A stretch of DNA of 64,000 nt from Pseudomonas paraglycinae (GCF_021601625.1 NZ_BQHR01000002.1:310001-374000), one strand, 5' to 3'. Shown: positions 25,692 through 36,402, numbered from the stretch's first letter. Program-made: numbers and translations. Notes: generated from the sequence alone by a model not told the origin.

Positions 25692-26165
25692 ATGCGTATT
25701 GGCCACGGCTATGATGTGCACCGTTTCGCTGAAGGCGATTTCATTACTCTGGGCGGCGTGCGAATCGCACACGGCTTCGGGCTGCTCGCTCACTCCGATG
25801 GTGACGTCCTGCTGCATGCCTTGAGCGACGCCTTGCTCGGCGCGGCTGCGCTGGGTGATATCGGCAAGCATTTCCCGGATACCGACCCGCAATTCAAGGG
25901 CGCCGATAGCCGTGTGCTGCTGCGTCACGTGGTCAGTCTGATCCACGCCAAAGGCTGGAAGGTCGGCAACGTCGACAACACCATCGTTGCCCAGGCACCG
26001 AAAATGGCCCCCCATATCGAATCGATGCGCGCGCTGATTGCCGCGGATCTGCAAGTAGAACTGGATCAAGTGAACGTGAAAGCCACCACCACCGAGAAGC
26101 TCGGCTTCGTCGGTCGCGAAGAAGGCATCGCCGTGCATTCCGTTGCCTTGTTGCTGCGCGCATGA
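25692..26165 (+). CDS. ispF: 2-C-methyl-D-erythritol 2,4-cyclodiphosphate synthase
   Basis: MEP-pathway enzyme closing the cyclic diphosphate ring with release of CMP. The 157-residue protein begins with the conserved GHGYDVHRF (Asp8 and His10 are zinc ligands) and has the [12 protein letters not shown] motif with the third ligand. The standard N-terminus fixes the start at 25692, immediately after a T-tract, leaving no ordinary Shine-Dalgarno. The stop overlaps the truD ATG. Confidence 0.95.
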   Translation: MRIGHGYDVHRFAEGDFITLGGVRIAHGFGLLAHSDGDVLLHALSDALLGAAALGDIGKHFPDTDPQFKGADSRVLLRHVVSLIHAKGWKVGNVDNTIVAQAPKMAPHIESMRALIAADLQVELDQVNVKATTTEKLGFVGREEGIAVHSVALLLRA

Positions 26166-27207
26166 ACGAACTGCAACTGCTCGGCCCGCGGGCCTATGGC
26201 GACGCCCTCGGCACCGCGGTACTCAAAGCCATCGCCGAAGATTTCCAGGTCGATGAAGTTCTCGACATTCCGTTCAGCGGTGACGGCGAGCACCTGTGGA
26301 TCTGGGTGGAAAAGCGCGGTCTGAATACTGAAGAAGCCGCGCGCCGTATCGCCAAGGCCGCCGGTGTACCGCTGCGCACGGTGAGCTATGCCGGTCTGAA
26401 GGATCGTCAGGCGCTGACCCGTCAGTGGTTCAGCGTGCAACTCCCGGGCAAGGCCGATCCGGATCTGTCGGCGGCGGAAAACGACACGCTGAAAATCCTC
26501 AAGACCACCCGCCACAAACGCAAGCTGCAGCGCGGTGCGCATTCGGCCAACGGTTTCACGCTGCGCCTGACCCAGTTCAATGGCGACAAGGCCGCCATCG
26601 ACGAGCGTCTGCAACTGATCGCCAAACAAGGTATCCCGAATTATTTCGGTGCCCAGCGTTTCGGCCATGACGGTGGCAACGTCGTCGATGCCCGTTCGTG
26701 GGCCGCGCGCAAGGCACTGCCGGAACAACGCAATGTGCGTTCGCGCCTGCTGTCGACCGCGCGCAGTTTTCTGTTCAATCAGGTGCTCGCAGCGCGGGTC
26801 GCCGATGGCACCTGGCAGCGTGCCCAGGTCGGCGATCTGCTGGCCTTCACCGACAGCCGCAGTTTTTTCCCGGCCGGTGAAGCCGAGTGCAGCGACCCGC
26901 GACTGGCCATCCTTGATCTGCATCCGACCGGTCCGCAGTGGGGCGAAGGTGACTCGCCGGCGGCCGGGGTTGTCCATGATCTGGAGCAGGGGATTGCCGC
27001 ACGCGAGGCGGATCTGCGCGATTGGTTGATTAATGCCGGTATGAGCCACGAACGTCGCATCCTGCGGCTGCCCATTGGCGGGTTGACGTGGCATTATCCC
27101 GAGCCTGACATTCTGCAACTGGAATTCGTCCTCCCGGCCGGATGCTTCGCCACCGTATTGGTGCGCGAACTCGTTGATCTGGTGCCGGTGGGGCAGACGG
27201 ACAGCCC

Positions 27208-27220
<13 letters not shown>
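26162..27220 (+). CDS. truD: tRNA pseudouridine(13) synthase
   Basis: Modifies U13 of tRNA-Glu. The 352-residue protein has the catalytic aspartate in [14 protein letters not shown] (Asp81), a TRUD insertion domain (about 150-300), and NYFGAQRFG. It overlaps ispF by four bases and surE by 13 bases, giving a compact ispF-truD-surE-pcm operon found across gamma-proteobacteria. Confidence 0.95.
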
Positions 27221-28634
<1,414 letters not shown>

Positions 28635-28845
28635 GCATTTGTTTCACGATGCTGAATTCCTGTCGAGTGCGCCTGTCTTACAGCGGCAGCGAATGTTTAA
28701 ACAGGATGGATCGTCTACAAGCAAACGTGTGCGCCGAGCCATAGCGCTTCTATAAAGGTAAAGCCGGTTGCGCCCGTTATACTTGCGAAGTTTCATGCCG
28801 GAATCGGCATTCCACATTTTTCAGCCACCACAAAGGGAGCGGCGG

Positions 28846-29727
28846 GTGAGTCTCACAGTCATTGCGCAGCGTATGGGTAACACGAGCTTTCAGCGCCTGG
28901 TGACTGGCCTTGTCTTGAGCACCTTGCTGGTCGGTTGCTCCAGCACAAAATCGAGCAACGTTCGGGTCGTCGATCGCAACAATGCGGTGGCCCAGCGTCC
29001 GGTCGTGACGACCGGGCAGTATGTAGTCCGTCCGGGCGATACTTTGTTTTCCATCGCTTTTCGCTACGGCTGGGACTACAAAGCCCTCGCCGCCCGGAAC
29101 AATATTCCTACGCCATACACGATCCATCCGGGTCAGACGATTCGCTTCGATGGCCGCACCGGTTCAACGTCGACGGCGGTCGTCACCAACTCCGGTTCCT
29201 CAGCGTCTTCGTCCAGCAAAACCACGGTTATCCGGCGCCAGGCAAATGGCACGACAACCACTACGACCACGGGTTCCGGTGCGGCTTCCACGGCGGTTGT
29301 ACCGTCCGTCGCCAACAAGCAAACCCCCGCTCCGTTGCCTCCACCGGGCCCGGCCCCGACCGGCTGGGGATGGCCATCTAATGGCATTCTGATTGGAAAA
29401 TTCTCTTCAAACGGTAGTTTGAATAAAGGAATTGATATCGCCGGAGATTTGGGACAGCCTGTTTTAGCTGCGTCTGATGGGACGGTGGTATACGCCGGGA
29501 GTGGCTTAAGGGGCTACGGCGAATTGGTCATCATCAAACACAGCGAAACCTACGTCAGTGCTTACGGACACAACCGTCGGCTGTTGGTACGGGAGGGGCA
29601 GCAGGTCAAGGTCGGACAGACAATTGCCGAAATGGGGTCAACGGGTACAGACCGGGTGAAACTGCATTTTGAGATTCGCCGACAAGGTAAACCTGTAGAT
29701 CCGCTGCAGTTCCTGCCAAGACGTTGA
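28846..29727 (+). CDS. nlpD: LysM/M23 lipoprotein NlpD
   Basis: Outer-membrane lipoprotein that activates the amidase AmiC during cell separation. The signal peptide ends in the lipobox LLVGC (Cys about residue 31). A LysM domain (GQYVVRPGDTLFSIAFRYGW, about 61-105) is followed by a T/S/G-rich linker and a C-terminal M23 (LytM) domain. The M23 domain is degenerate: the first zinc histidine is replaced (NKGIDIAG), as in other NlpD proteins that activate rather than cut. I start at the GTG preceded by GGGAGCGGCG; an upstream ATG frame would put 26 residues before the lipoprotein signal. The main rpoS promoter usually lies inside this gene. Confidence 0.9.
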   Translation: MSLTVIAQRMGNTSFQRLVTGLVLSTLLVGCSSTKSSNVRVVDRNNAVAQRPVVTTGQYVVRPGDTLFSIAFRYGWDYKALAARNNIPTPYTIHPGQTIRFDGRTGSTSTAVVTNSGSSASSSSKTTVIRRQANGTTTTTTTGSGAASTAVVPSVANKQTPAPLPPPGPAPTGWGWPSNGILIGKFSSNGSLNKGIDIAGDLGQPVLAASDGTVVYAGSGLRGYGELVIIKHSETYVSAYGHNRRLLVREGQQVKVGQTIAEMGSTGTDRVKLHFEIRRQGKPVDPLQFLPRR

Positions 29728-29737
29728 TTTGCAGACC

Positions 29738-29768
29738 AGCCTGTTCCGTCGCGTAGAGGGGACAGGCT
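29738..29768 (+). other. Hairpin in the rpoS leader
   Basis: AGCCTGTTCC pairs with GGGACAGGCT across a ten-base loop in the 106-base nlpD-rpoS gap. With little T-tract after it, it is more likely a 5' leader structure of rpoS mRNA than a terminator. Confidence 0.4.
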
Positions 29769-29833
29769 CCAGCGTTGCCAAGGATAAAGGCGCCGCTTGA
29801 GCTTGGGGTCGAACTCACCAAAGGACTATAACA

Positions 29834-30841
29834 ATGGCTCTCAGTAAAGAAGTGCCGGAGTTTGACATCGACGATGAGGTTCTCCTGATGGAGACCGGCA
29901 TCGATTCGGATTCGATGTCGAATGATGAAGGGGCTGCTCCACCTTCCGTTCGTGCCAAATCCAAACACTCCGCTTCACTTAAACAACATAAGTACATCGA
30001 TTACACTCGGGCACTCGATGCCACGCAGCTGTACCTCAACGAAATCGGCTTTTCCCCACTGCTCTCCCCGGAAGAAGAAGTTCATTTTGCGCGCTTGTCG
30101 CAAAGTGGCGACCCTGCCGGGCGCAAGCGCATGATCGAAAGTAACCTGCGGCTGGTGGTCAAAATCGCCCGGCGTTACGTCAATCGGGGGCTGTCGCTGC
30201 TGGATCTGATCGAAGAGGGCAACCTCGGACTGATCCGCGCGGTGGAAAAGTTCGATCCCGAGCGCGGCTTCCGCTTCTCGACCTACGCGACCTGGTGGAT
30301 TCGTCAGACCATCGAACGCGCAATCATGAATCAGACCCGGACCATCCGGTTGCCGATCCATGTGGTCAAGGAGCTCAACGTGTACCTGCGGGCTGCACGG
30401 GAGCTGACACAAAAGCTCGACCACGAACCTTCACCCGAAGAAATCGCCAACCTGCTGGAAAAACCGGTGGGCGAAGTCAAGCGCATGCTGGGCTTGAACG
30501 AGCGGGTTTCTTCGGTCGACGTCTCGCTGGGTCCGGATTCGGATAAAACCCTGCTGGACACCCTGACGGATGACCGTCCGACCGATCCATGTGAACTGCT
30601 GCAGGATGACGACCTGTCGCAGAGCATCGATCAATGGCTCTCGGAGCTGACCGACAAGCAACGCGAGGTGGTCGTGCGCCGCTTCGGCCTGCGCGGCCAT
30701 GAGAGCAGCACGCTGGAAGATGTAGGCCTGGAGATCGGCCTGACCCGGGAACGGGTGAGACAGATCCAGGTAGAAGGCCTCAAGCGCCTTCGGGAAATTC
30801 TCGAGAAAAACGGCCTGTCGAGCGAGTCGCTGTTTCAATAA
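29834..30841 (+). CDS. rpoS: RNA polymerase sigma factor RpoS
   Basis: Stationary-phase and general stress sigma factor. The 335-residue protein has an acidic N-terminus, region 1.2/2 ([59 protein letters not shown]), region 3, and region 4.2 with [19 protein letters not shown]. The nlpD-rpoS-rsmZ-fdxA order is diagnostic for Pseudomonas. An intrinsic terminator lies 29 bases after the stop. Confidence 0.97.
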   Translation: MALSKEVPEFDIDDEVLLMETGIDSDSMSNDEGAAPPSVRAKSKHSASLKQHKYIDYTRALDATQLYLNEIGFSPLLSPEEEVHFARLSQSGDPAGRKRMIESNLRLVVKIARRYVNRGLSLLDLIEEGNLGLIRAVEKFDPERGFRFSTYATWWIRQTIERAIMNQTRTIRLPIHVVKELNVYLRAARELTQKLDHEPSPEEIANLLEKPVGEVKRMLGLNERVSSVDVSLGPDSDKTLLDTLTDDRPTDPCELLQDDDLSQSIDQWLSELTDKQREVVVRRFGLRGHESSTLEDVGLEIGLTRERVRQIQVEGLKRLREILEKNGLSSESLFQ

Positions 30842-30869
30842 GCCACCCGCATGACCGCTATACAGAAAG

Positions 30870-30894
30870 CCCCGACTGGTTCGGGGCTTTTTGT
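30870..30894 (+). terminator. rpoS terminator
   Basis: AGCCCCGA pairs with TCGGGGCT around a five-base loop, followed by a T-run. It is a canonical Rho-independent terminator just after rpoS. Confidence 0.85.
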
Positions 30895-30939
30895 TGGCGC
30901 ACTGAAAGCGGGAGGCGTTCCCACCTTGTAGGTTTGCGT

Positions 30940-30957
30940 TGTAAGCCTTTGCTGACT
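30940..30957 (+). promoter_or_regulatory. GacA upstream activating sequence of rsmZ
   Basis: TGTAAG-N6-CTGACT matches ten of twelve fixed positions of the TGTAAG-N6-CTTACA box recognised through GacA in Pseudomonas. It lies about 190 bases before the predicted rsmZ start, the distance known for this gene. Basis: sequence match plus established rsmZ biology. Confidence 0.75.
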
Positions 30958-31093
30958 GTATCGTAAGTGTTCGTTATTTTTACACTGCCGCTGAAGGCGA
31001 TTGCGCTCATGGACGAATCGTAACGCAATGATTTATATGGTTATTTTTTAATGTGAAGGGCTTATGACAGCAGGTTAGTGCGCTGGAGGCCAG

Positions 31094-31121
31094 TTGCCCC
31101 CGGCGGGGAAATCTCTAGTAT
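31094..31121 (+). promoter_or_regulatory. rsmZ core promoter
   Basis: TTGCCC (31094-31099) and TAGTAT (31116-31121) are spaced by 16 bases and end about eight bases before the predicted 5' end of rsmZ. Confidence 0.6.
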
Positions 31122-31128
31122 CTGGGTT

Positions 31129-31257
31129 GTGTCGACGGATAGACACGCCCTTCAAGGAAGAGGGGAACGGACATCGCAGGAAGCGATTCATCAGGACGAT
31201 GAAAAGGAACACAGGGAATAGGGAAAAAATGTGGGCGGGTCAAACCGCCCCTTTTTT
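31129..31257 (+). ncRNA. rsmZ: Small regulatory RNA RsmZ
   Basis: RsmZ binds and titrates RsmA/RsmE, relieving translational repression of secondary metabolism and biofilm genes under GacS/GacA control. The region starts TGTCGACGGATAGACAC, a known RsmZ 5' end that folds into a hairpin showing GGA in its loop, and contains several more GGA motifs (near 31154, 31162, 31173, 31187, 31205). It ends in a strong terminator, GGCGGG-TCAAA-CCGCCC plus seven T. The position between rpoS and fdxA agrees with other Pseudomonas genomes. Confidence 0.9.
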
Positions 31258-31287
31258 TGCCTGAAATAAAGCAAAACCCGAAAAAGC

Positions 31288-31311
31288 AAAAAGGCCCGCA
31301 AGGGGCCTTTT
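31288..31311 (-). terminator. fdxA terminator
   Basis: AAAGGCC (31290-31296) and GGCCTTT (31304-31310) form a stem with an A-rich left flank, which becomes a U-tract on the minus strand just after the fdxA stop. It sits back to back with the rsmZ terminator. Confidence 0.7.
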
Positions 31312-31329
31312 CTTCAAACGCGGGACAGA

Positions 31330-31653
31330 TCAGCGTTCGAGGTCTTTGATCTTGCCTTTGACGCCATCCCACTCTTCGGCATCCGGCAGCGATTCTTTCT
31401 TTTCGGTGATGTTCGGCCAGATCTCGGCCAGTTCTACGTTCAGCTGAATGAATTCCTGCATCTCTTCCGGAACTTCGTCCTCGGAGAAAATGGCCACGGC
31501 CGGGCATTCCGGCTCGCACAGGGCGCAGTCGATGCACTCGTCCGGGTGAATCACCAGGAAGTTCGGGCCTTCGTAAAAGCAGTCCACCGGACAGACTTCT
31601 ACGCAGTCGGTGTACTTGCACTTGATGCAGTTGTCGGTGACGACGAAGGTCAT
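31330..31653 (-). CDS. fdxA: 7Fe ferredoxin FdxA
   Basis: Small electron carrier with one [3Fe-4S] and one [4Fe-4S] cluster. The 107-residue protein begins [26 protein letters not shown], with the second cluster motif [12 protein letters not shown]. The start is supported by a GAGGAGAAAA ribosome site; a longer in-frame start adds 14 unconserved residues. It is convergent with rsmZ. Confidence 0.96.
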   Translation of the reverse strand: MTFVVTDNCIKCKYTDCVEVCPVDCFYEGPNFLVIHPDECIDCALCEPECPAVAIFSEDEVPEEMQEFIQLNVELAEIWPNITEKKESLPDAEEWDGVKGKIKDLER

Positions 31654-31816
31654 TTCTAATTTTCTCCTCAGGCGGCGGCAGCGTTGCCCCTTCACGGTTG
31701 GGGTCGCCAGGTTCGGGAGCGATGTCTGCCAGCCAGGCTATTAGCCAGCAGCATCCCAAACCGCGCGAGATTCTAACAGCTTGAAGCCGTTTGCGTTATA
31801 TCCGGTTCGTCGGTGC

Positions 31817-34399
31817 TTAGATCCGGTTCTTTAGTGCATAGAGCATTTCGAGTGCACGACGCGGTGTCACGTCATCCAGATCCAGCTTGGCCAACTCATC
31901 CAGCACCGGGTGCGGCAGGCTGGCGAACATGTCGCTCTGCTGCGGCGTCGCCGGTTTGCCCTTGACGGCCGGTTTTGGCGCCTCATGCGGCAGCGCGGTA
32001 TCTTCCAGGCGGCTCAAGTGCTCACGAGCACGTACGATCACTTCGCTTGGCACACCGGCCAACTGCGCGACCGCAAGGCCGTAGCTCTGGCTCGCGGGCC
32101 CTGGCAGCACATGGTGCAGAAACACGATGCGCTCGTTGTGTTCGGTGGCGTTGAGGTGCACGTTGGCCACCAGCGGTTCGGCTTCCGGCAACACGGTCAG
32201 TTCGAAATAGTGCGTCGCAAACAGAGTATAGGCGCGCAGCTGCGCCAGACGCTCCGCCGCCGCCCACGCCAGGGACAGACCGTCGAAGGTGCTGGTGCCG
32301 CGACCGACTTCGTCCATCAGCACCAGGCTGCGCTCGGTGGCGTTGTGCAGGATGTTCGCGGTCTCGCTCATTTCCACCATGAAGGTCGAGCGCCCGCCGG
32401 CGAGGTCGTCGCTGGAACCGATCCTGGTGAAAATCCGGTCCACCAGCGACAGTTCGCAACTCGCCGCCGGCACGAAGCTGCCGATGTGTGCCAGCAGCAC
32501 GATCAGAGCAGTCTGGCGCATATAGGTGGATTTACCGCCCATGTTCGGACCAGTGATCACCAGCATGCGGGTGTTGTCGTCCAGGCTCAGGTCGTTGGCC
32601 ACGAACGGCGTGGTCAGCACTTGCTCGACCACCGGGTGACGGCCCTGGGAGATACGCATGCACGGTTCGCTGACGAATGTCGGGCAATTCAGGTCGAGAT
32701 TCAGCGCACGTTCGGCGAGGTTGCTCAGCACGTCCAGCTCAGCCAGGGCGCCAGCGGTGTCCTGCAACGGCGGCAACTGGCTGATCAGGTCTTCCAGCAA
32801 CGCCTCGTAGAGCATTTTCTCGCGAGCCAGAGCGCGGCTCTTGGCCGACAGTGCCTTGTCTTCAAACTCTTTCAGTTCCGGGGTGATGAAGCGTTCGGCA
32901 CCTTTGAGGGTCTGACGGCGGATGTAGTCTGCCGGCGCCGATTCAGCCTGCTTGCTTGGCAATTCGATGAAGTAGCCATGAATGCGGTTGTAGCCGACTT
33001 TGAGATTGGCGAGGCCGGTGCGGGCCTTTTCACGGGCTTCCAGATCGATCAGGAACTGGCCGGCGTTCTCGCTCAGCGATTGCAGTTCGTCTAGCTCGCT
33101 GTCGTAACCGGTTTTCAGCACGCCGCCGTCACGGATTACCGCTGGCGGGTTGTCGATGATGGCTTTTTCCAGCAGCGCCGCCAGTTCCGGGTAAGTGCTG
33201 GTGGTGGTCGCCAGACGTTGCAGGTGCGGCGCCTCGAGATCCATCATCGCCACTTGCAGTTCAGGCAGCGCACCGAGCGCATCACGCAGGCGAGCGAGGT
33301 CGCGAGGGCGAGCATTGCGCAGGCCGATCCGCGCCAGAATCCGCTCGATGTCGCCGATCTCCTTGAGTTGCGGTTGCAGGTTTTCAAAACGATAGCGGTC
33401 GAGCAGGCAAGTGATCGAGGTCTGGCGAGCCAGCAGCACAGTCAGGTCGCGCAGCGGACGGTTGAGCCAACGGGTCAGCAAACGGCTGCCCATGGCCGTC
33501 TGGCAACGGTCGACCACCGATTGCAGGGTGTTGTCGCGGCCGCCAGCCAGGTTGGTGTCGAGTTCGAGGTTGCGGCGGCTGGCGCCGTCCAGCACCACGG
33601 TGTCGTCCAGCCGCTCATGGCGCAAGCTGCGCAAGTGGGGCAGGGCGGTGCGCTGGGTTTCCTTGGCATACGCCAGCAGGCAACCGGCGGCGCCGATTGC
33701 CAGGGTCAGGGTTTCGCAGCCAAAGCCTTTCAGGTCCTGGGTGGAGAATTGCTGACAGAGGCTTTTCAGCGCCGAATCGCGCTCGAAATCCCACGGTGCA
33801 CGACGACGTACCCCACGGCGTTTTTCTGCCGGCAAGTCTTTTGGCCAATCATCCGGGATCAACAACTCGACCGGATTGACCCGCTCCAGCTCCGCCAGCA
33901 GGTTTTCCCAGCCCTTGATCTCCAGCACGGTGAAATTGCCGCTGGTGATGTCCAGCACAGCCAGGCCGAACAGGCGCTCGTCGCCCAGCACCGCCGCGAT
34001 CAGATTATCGCGACGCTCATCCAGCAACGCCTCGTCACTGACCGTACCCGGGGTGATGATCCGCACCACCTGACGTTCCACCGGGCCTTTACTGGTGGCC
34101 GGGTCGCCGACCTGCTCGCAGATCACCACCGACTCGCCGAGCTTGACCAGCTTCGCCAGGTAGCCTTCCGCCGCGTGATACGGAATCCCGCACATCGGAA
34201 TCGCCTGCCCCGCCGACTGCCCGCGCGCGGTCAGGGTGATGTCCAGCAACTTGGCCGCCTTCTTCGCGTCCTCGTAGAAGATCTCGTAGAAGTCGCCCAT
34301 GCGGTAGAACATCAGCTGGTCCGGGTGCTGATTTTTCAGGCGCCAGTACTGCTGCATCATCGGAGTGTGGGAGGACAGGTCGGAGACGGCTTTATTCAT
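31817..34399 (-). CDS. mutS: DNA mismatch repair protein MutS
   Basis: Recognises mismatches and small loops and recruits MutL. The 860-residue protein has the N-terminal mismatch-binding domain with the Phe-x-Glu motif (GDFYEIF), the connector, core and clamp domains, and the C-terminal ATPase with Walker [10 protein letters not shown], Walker [14 protein letters not shown] and the ATHYFELT switch. I start at the ATG giving [19 protein letters not shown]; an in-frame TTG 24 bases upstream is less likely. It marks the left border of the tailocin island. Confidence 0.96.
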   Translation of the reverse strand: MNKAVSDLSSHTPMMQQYWRLKNQHPDQLMFYRMGDFYEIFYEDAKKAAKLLDITLTARGQSAGQAIPMCGIPYHAAEGYLAKLVKLGESVVICEQVGDPATSKGPVERQVVRIITPGTVSDEALLDERRDNLIAAVLGDERLFGLAVLDITSGNFTVLEIKGWENLLAELERVNPVELLIPDDWPKDLPAEKRRGVRRRAPWDFERDSALKSLCQQFSTQDLKGFGCETLTLAIGAAGCLLAYAKETQRTALPHLRSLRHERLDDTVVLDGASRRNLELDTNLAGGRDNTLQSVVDRCQTAMGSRLLTRWLNRPLRDLTVLLARQTSITCLLDRYRFENLQPQLKEIGDIERILARIGLRNARPRDLARLRDALGALPELQVAMMDLEAPHLQRLATTTSTYPELAALLEKAIIDNPPAVIRDGGVLKTGYDSELDELQSLSENAGQFLIDLEAREKARTGLANLKVGYNRIHGYFIELPSKQAESAPADYIRRQTLKGAERFITPELKEFEDKALSAKSRALAREKMLYEALLEDLISQLPPLQDTAGALAELDVLSNLAERALNLDLNCPTFVSEPCMRISQGRHPVVEQVLTTPFVANDLSLDDNTRMLVITGPNMGGKSTYMRQTALIVLLAHIGSFVPAASCELSLVDRIFTRIGSSDDLAGGRSTFMVEMSETANILHNATERSLVLMDEVGRGTSTFDGLSLAWAAAERLAQLRAYTLFATHYFELTVLPEAEPLVANVHLNATEHNERIVFLHHVLPGPASQSYGLAVAQLAGVPSEVIVRAREHLSRLEDTALPHEAPKPAVKGKPATPQQSDMFASLPHPVLDELAKLDLDDVTPRRALEMLYALKNRI

Positions 34400-34600
34400 C
34401 GGATTGTCAGGCAACTCGTTCAAAAGTGTGGGGCAAAAGCGCGGCAGTGGCCGGGCTTTTCCGTGATGGGCGCAAGGTTACCATGGGCGGTCTGTCGGAC
34501 GCAGGCATCGCGGTCGGGTGACATGCATCGGTGGTAAAAAGGTCGACTATGCACGATTTATGCAAATCAGCATTTGTTTTCCCGAAAAACTTCAAGCACT
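34400..34600. promoter_or_regulatory. Divergent mutS / repressor promoter region
   Basis: About 200 bases separate the divergent mutS and repressor starts. The repressor-proximal part is AT-rich and rich in TGCA words (ATGCAC at 34549, ATGCAAATCAGCAT at 34560). A weak TTGTTT-N17-CACTAT pair (34574-34602) could be the repressor promoter, which would make its mRNA nearly leaderless; this is speculative. Confidence 0.4.
34560..34573. promoter_or_regulatory. Putative repressor operator O1
   Basis: ATGCAAATCAGCAT is an ATGC-N6-GCAT dyad. The same 14-base form occurs three times at the other end of the repressor gene, over the tailocin promoter. Position just before the repressor start suggests autoregulation. 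Confidence 0.5.
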
Positions 34601-35344
34601 ATGCGCGTTATGCAAAAACGCAACGTATCTACCGTCTTAAGAGCACTGCTCGACCAGCACGGGATCTCCCCCACGGAGCTCCACCGTCGCACCGGCGTGC
34701 CTCAATCCACGCTCTCGCGGATTCTCAGCGGGAAGATCGTCGATCCTTCGGATAAACATATCTCGAAGATCGCCGAGTACTTCGCCGTGAGCACCGATCA
34801 GTTGCGCGGGCGCGCGGATGTTGCGCCTGCCGCCAACGGCGGACGCGACGAGTTGCATTCTGAACTCAAGGACATAAGCCTGTGGGACGACGACACCCCC
34901 GTCGATGACGATGAGGTGTCGGTGCCCTTTCTTCGCGAGGTTGAATTGGCTGCTGGATCAGGAAGATTCGTCATCGAAGAGAGCGAACGCTCCAGCCTGC
35001 GCTTCGGCAAGCGCAGCCTGCGCCATAACGGTGTGCAGTTCGATCAGGCCAAATGCGTGACGGTACGCGGCAACAGCATGTTGCCGGTGCTGCGCGACGG
35101 CGCCACGGTCGGGGTCAACGCCGGCAAGTGCGGGATCGGCGACATCATCGATGGCGACCTTTATGCGATCAACCACAATGGTCAATTGCGGGTGAAGCAG
35201 CTCTATCGCCTGCCTACCGGAATCCGTCTGCGCAGCTTCAACCGCGATGAACATCCGGACGAGGACTACAGCTTCCAGGATATGCAGGAAGAGCAGATCG
35301 TCATCCTCGGTCACGTCTTCTGGTGGGGCATGTACGCCCGTTAA
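34601..35344 (+). CDS. LexA/S24-type phage repressor (PrtR-like)
   Basis: Predicted repressor of the tailocin genes. The N-terminal Cro/CI helix-turn-helix (about 5-60) contains ISPTELHRRTGVPQSTLSRIL; an acidic linker leads to an S24 peptidase domain. Self-cleavage residues are visible: the Ala118-Gly119 bond in ELAAGSG, Ser159 in VRGNSML and Lys199 in LRVKQLY. RecA-stimulated autocleavage would lift repression after DNA damage, as for pyocin PrtR. ATGs at 34601 and 34610 are both possible; neither has a clear ribosome site. No PrtN-type activator gene is present in the window, so direct repression is inferred. Confidence 0.9.
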   Translation: MRVMQKRNVSTVLRALLDQHGISPTELHRRTGVPQSTLSRILSGKIVDPSDKHISKIAEYFAVSTDQLRGRADVAPAANGGRDELHSELKDISLWDDDTPVDDDEVSVPFLREVELAAGSGRFVIEESERSSLRFGKRSLRHNGVQFDQAKCVTVRGNSMLPVLRDGATVGVNAGKCGIGDIIDGDLYAINHNGQLRVKQLYRLPTGIRLRSFNRDEHPDEDYSFQDMQEEQIVILGHVFWWGMYAR

Positions 35345-35365
35345 CCCGATCCCTTTCAGATAAAA

Positions 35366-35388
35366 CCCGCCTCGGCGGGTTTTTTTTC
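35366..35388 (+). terminator. Repressor gene terminator
   Basis: CCCGC-CTCG-GCGGG followed by eight T residues, 22 bases after the repressor stop. Confidence 0.85.
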
Positions 35389-35429
35389 GCCTGTAGAAAA
35401 CCGGGCAACCCTTGATTGGCGGGGCTTCC

Positions 35430-35497
35430 ATGCATCCGCGCATTTCTCGTGCATAAATAAATGCATTTACGCATTGACTGTATATGCATCCATGCAT
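35430..35497. promoter_or_regulatory. Operator array over the tailocin promoter
   Basis: Three copies of ATGC-N6-GCAT lie here: ATGCATCCGCGCAT (35430-35443), ATGCATTTACGCAT (35461-35474) and ATGCATCCATGCAT (35484-35497), all fitting ATGCATYYRYGCAT. The second touches the -35 box and the third fills the -35/-10 spacer. A further TGCAT-N6-ATGCA inverted pair spans 35450-35465. The arrangement fits cooperative binding by the adjacent S24 repressor. Confidence 0.7.
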
Positions 35498-35502
35498 ATT
35501 CT
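35474..35502 (+). promoter_or_regulatory. Predicted tailocin operon promoter
   Basis: TTGACT (35474-35479), a 17-base spacer and TATTCT (35497-35502) form a near-consensus sigma70 promoter directed into the island. The predicted start is near 35509. It is the strongest promoter-like sequence I can read in the island. Confidence 0.7.
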
Positions 35503-35508
35503 TGCCAC

Positions 35509-35794
35509 CAAGCCGCTCGACAAAGCGGCTGGCAACAACAGCTCTTTAGTTCCACAAGAACAGGCAGCGATGAACCGGCCTCAACGGTTCAGAGGGTTGG
35601 CAACTGACCCGGGTGTGCAGCGTAAAGCACCAGAAGCAGTTATCCGGCGGGCAGGGACCGCGGTCGGAAAAACAATTTGAATGGACTCGTACCGCGCCAG
35701 TAGCGCCGAAAAGTCAGCTTCCTTCACGAACACAGGATTGAAGGAAGGCAAAGGAGTGCATTACTGAAAAGCCCGGCGGATTGCCGGGCTTTTT
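35509..35794 (+). ncRNA. Putative leader / small transcript closed by a terminator
   Basis: About 285 bases run from the predicted start to a strong terminator hairpin (GCCCGGC 35771-35777 with GCCGGGC 35783-35789, then five T). The 5' end forms a bulged hairpin (TTGCC/AGCCGCT with AGCGGCT/GGCAA, 35502-35535). The only coding candidate is a 36-codon frame from ATG 35570 with weak ribosome site (MNRPQRFRG...), not convincing. It may be a regulatory leader needing antitermination, or a separate small RNA. This covers most of the 512-base gap between the repressor and the first structural gene. Confidence 0.4.
35768..35794 (+). terminator. Terminator hairpin ahead of first tailocin gene
   Basis: A seven-base-pair GC stem, five-base loop and T5 tract lie 62 bases before the first gene. 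A second hairpin (TGCCGG-GAGG-CCGGCA, 35823-35838) lies between it and the AAAGGATG ribosome site. Confidence 0.7.
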
Positions 35795-35856
35795 GGAATG
35801 CCTTCTGGGCAGAAACAGAAATGCCGGGAGGCCGGCAATCAAAAAGGATGATGACC

Positions 35857-36273
35857 ATGAAGAAGTACGTGCGTGTTGTGGATGGCAAAGTCGACAACAT
35901 CTTCGAAACCAACAACCCGATCACCGACGATTTTCCGGCGAGTCAAGTCTGGGTGGATGTCACCGCATTGCCAAAGATCGACTACTCCTGGAACGCGGTG
36001 AATACCGATGGCGTCTGGACCTTTACCGACAGCGATATGTGGGGTCAGCCATCGCAGTTGTCCATGCAGCTGCGCGCCGAACGCTCCCGCCGATTTGATC
36101 GAGTCAACGCCACTCTGCTGGCTACCGCCCTGGAGCAGAAGGTTGAGCTGGGTCTGGCGACGCCTGCCGATATCGCGGGGTTGCAGGCTTACAAGCAGTT
36201 TTTCGTTGATATGAGCAACGTCAACAAACAGCCAGGTTACCCGCTGGCAATCACCTGGCCTGAAGTTCCATAA
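35857..36273 (+). CDS. Tail fibre assembly-like protein, copy 1
   Basis: 138-residue protein starting MKKYVRVVDGKVDNIFE. The C-terminal third (LGLATPADIAGLQAYKQFF, then GYPLAITWPEVP) has the form of the phage tail-fibre-assembly chaperone tail, in which a GIAT-type helix is followed by an LxxYKxY/F helix and a short WP motif. Such chaperones fold and trimerise fibre tips. It is unusual in lying far upstream of the fibre genes, directly after the promoter. The ATG at 35857 with AAGGATG upstream is preferred over nearby in-frame ATGs. It is paralogous to the next gene. Confidence 0.7.
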   Translation: MKKYVRVVDGKVDNIFETNNPITDDFPASQVWVDVTALPKIDYSWNAVNTDGVWTFTDSDMWGQPSQLSMQLRAERSRRFDRVNATLLATALEQKVELGLATPADIAGLQAYKQFFVDMSNVNKQPGYPLAITWPEVP

Positions 36274-36317
36274 ATCACCGTTTCATGACTCTGCATAAGG
36301 ACCGCATGACTGAATGA

Positions 36318-36339
36318 CCCGGCGTATAGCCGGGCTTTC
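36318..36339 (+). terminator. Hairpin in the second leader cassette
   Basis: CCCGGC-GTATA-GCCGGG followed by CTTTCT, between the two fibre-assembly paralogues. Next comes TGCCGG-GATT-CCGGCA (36368-36383), which immediately precedes the AAAAAGGACG ribosome site. The layout repeats that of the first copy. Confidence 0.55.
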
Positions 36340-36402
36340 TGGATTGCCTGTCCGGCAGGAACGGAAATGCCGGGATTCCGGCAATCAAAAAGGACGATAA
36401 GA

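Noticed and set aside
34400-34423. Upstream TTG start for mutS
   Set aside because: It would add eight unconserved residues (MNELPDNP); the ATG gives the usual MutS N-terminus.
35570-35680. 36-codon frame in the tailocin leader
   Set aside because: Weak ribosome site and no protein-like pattern; kept only as a remark in the leader entry.
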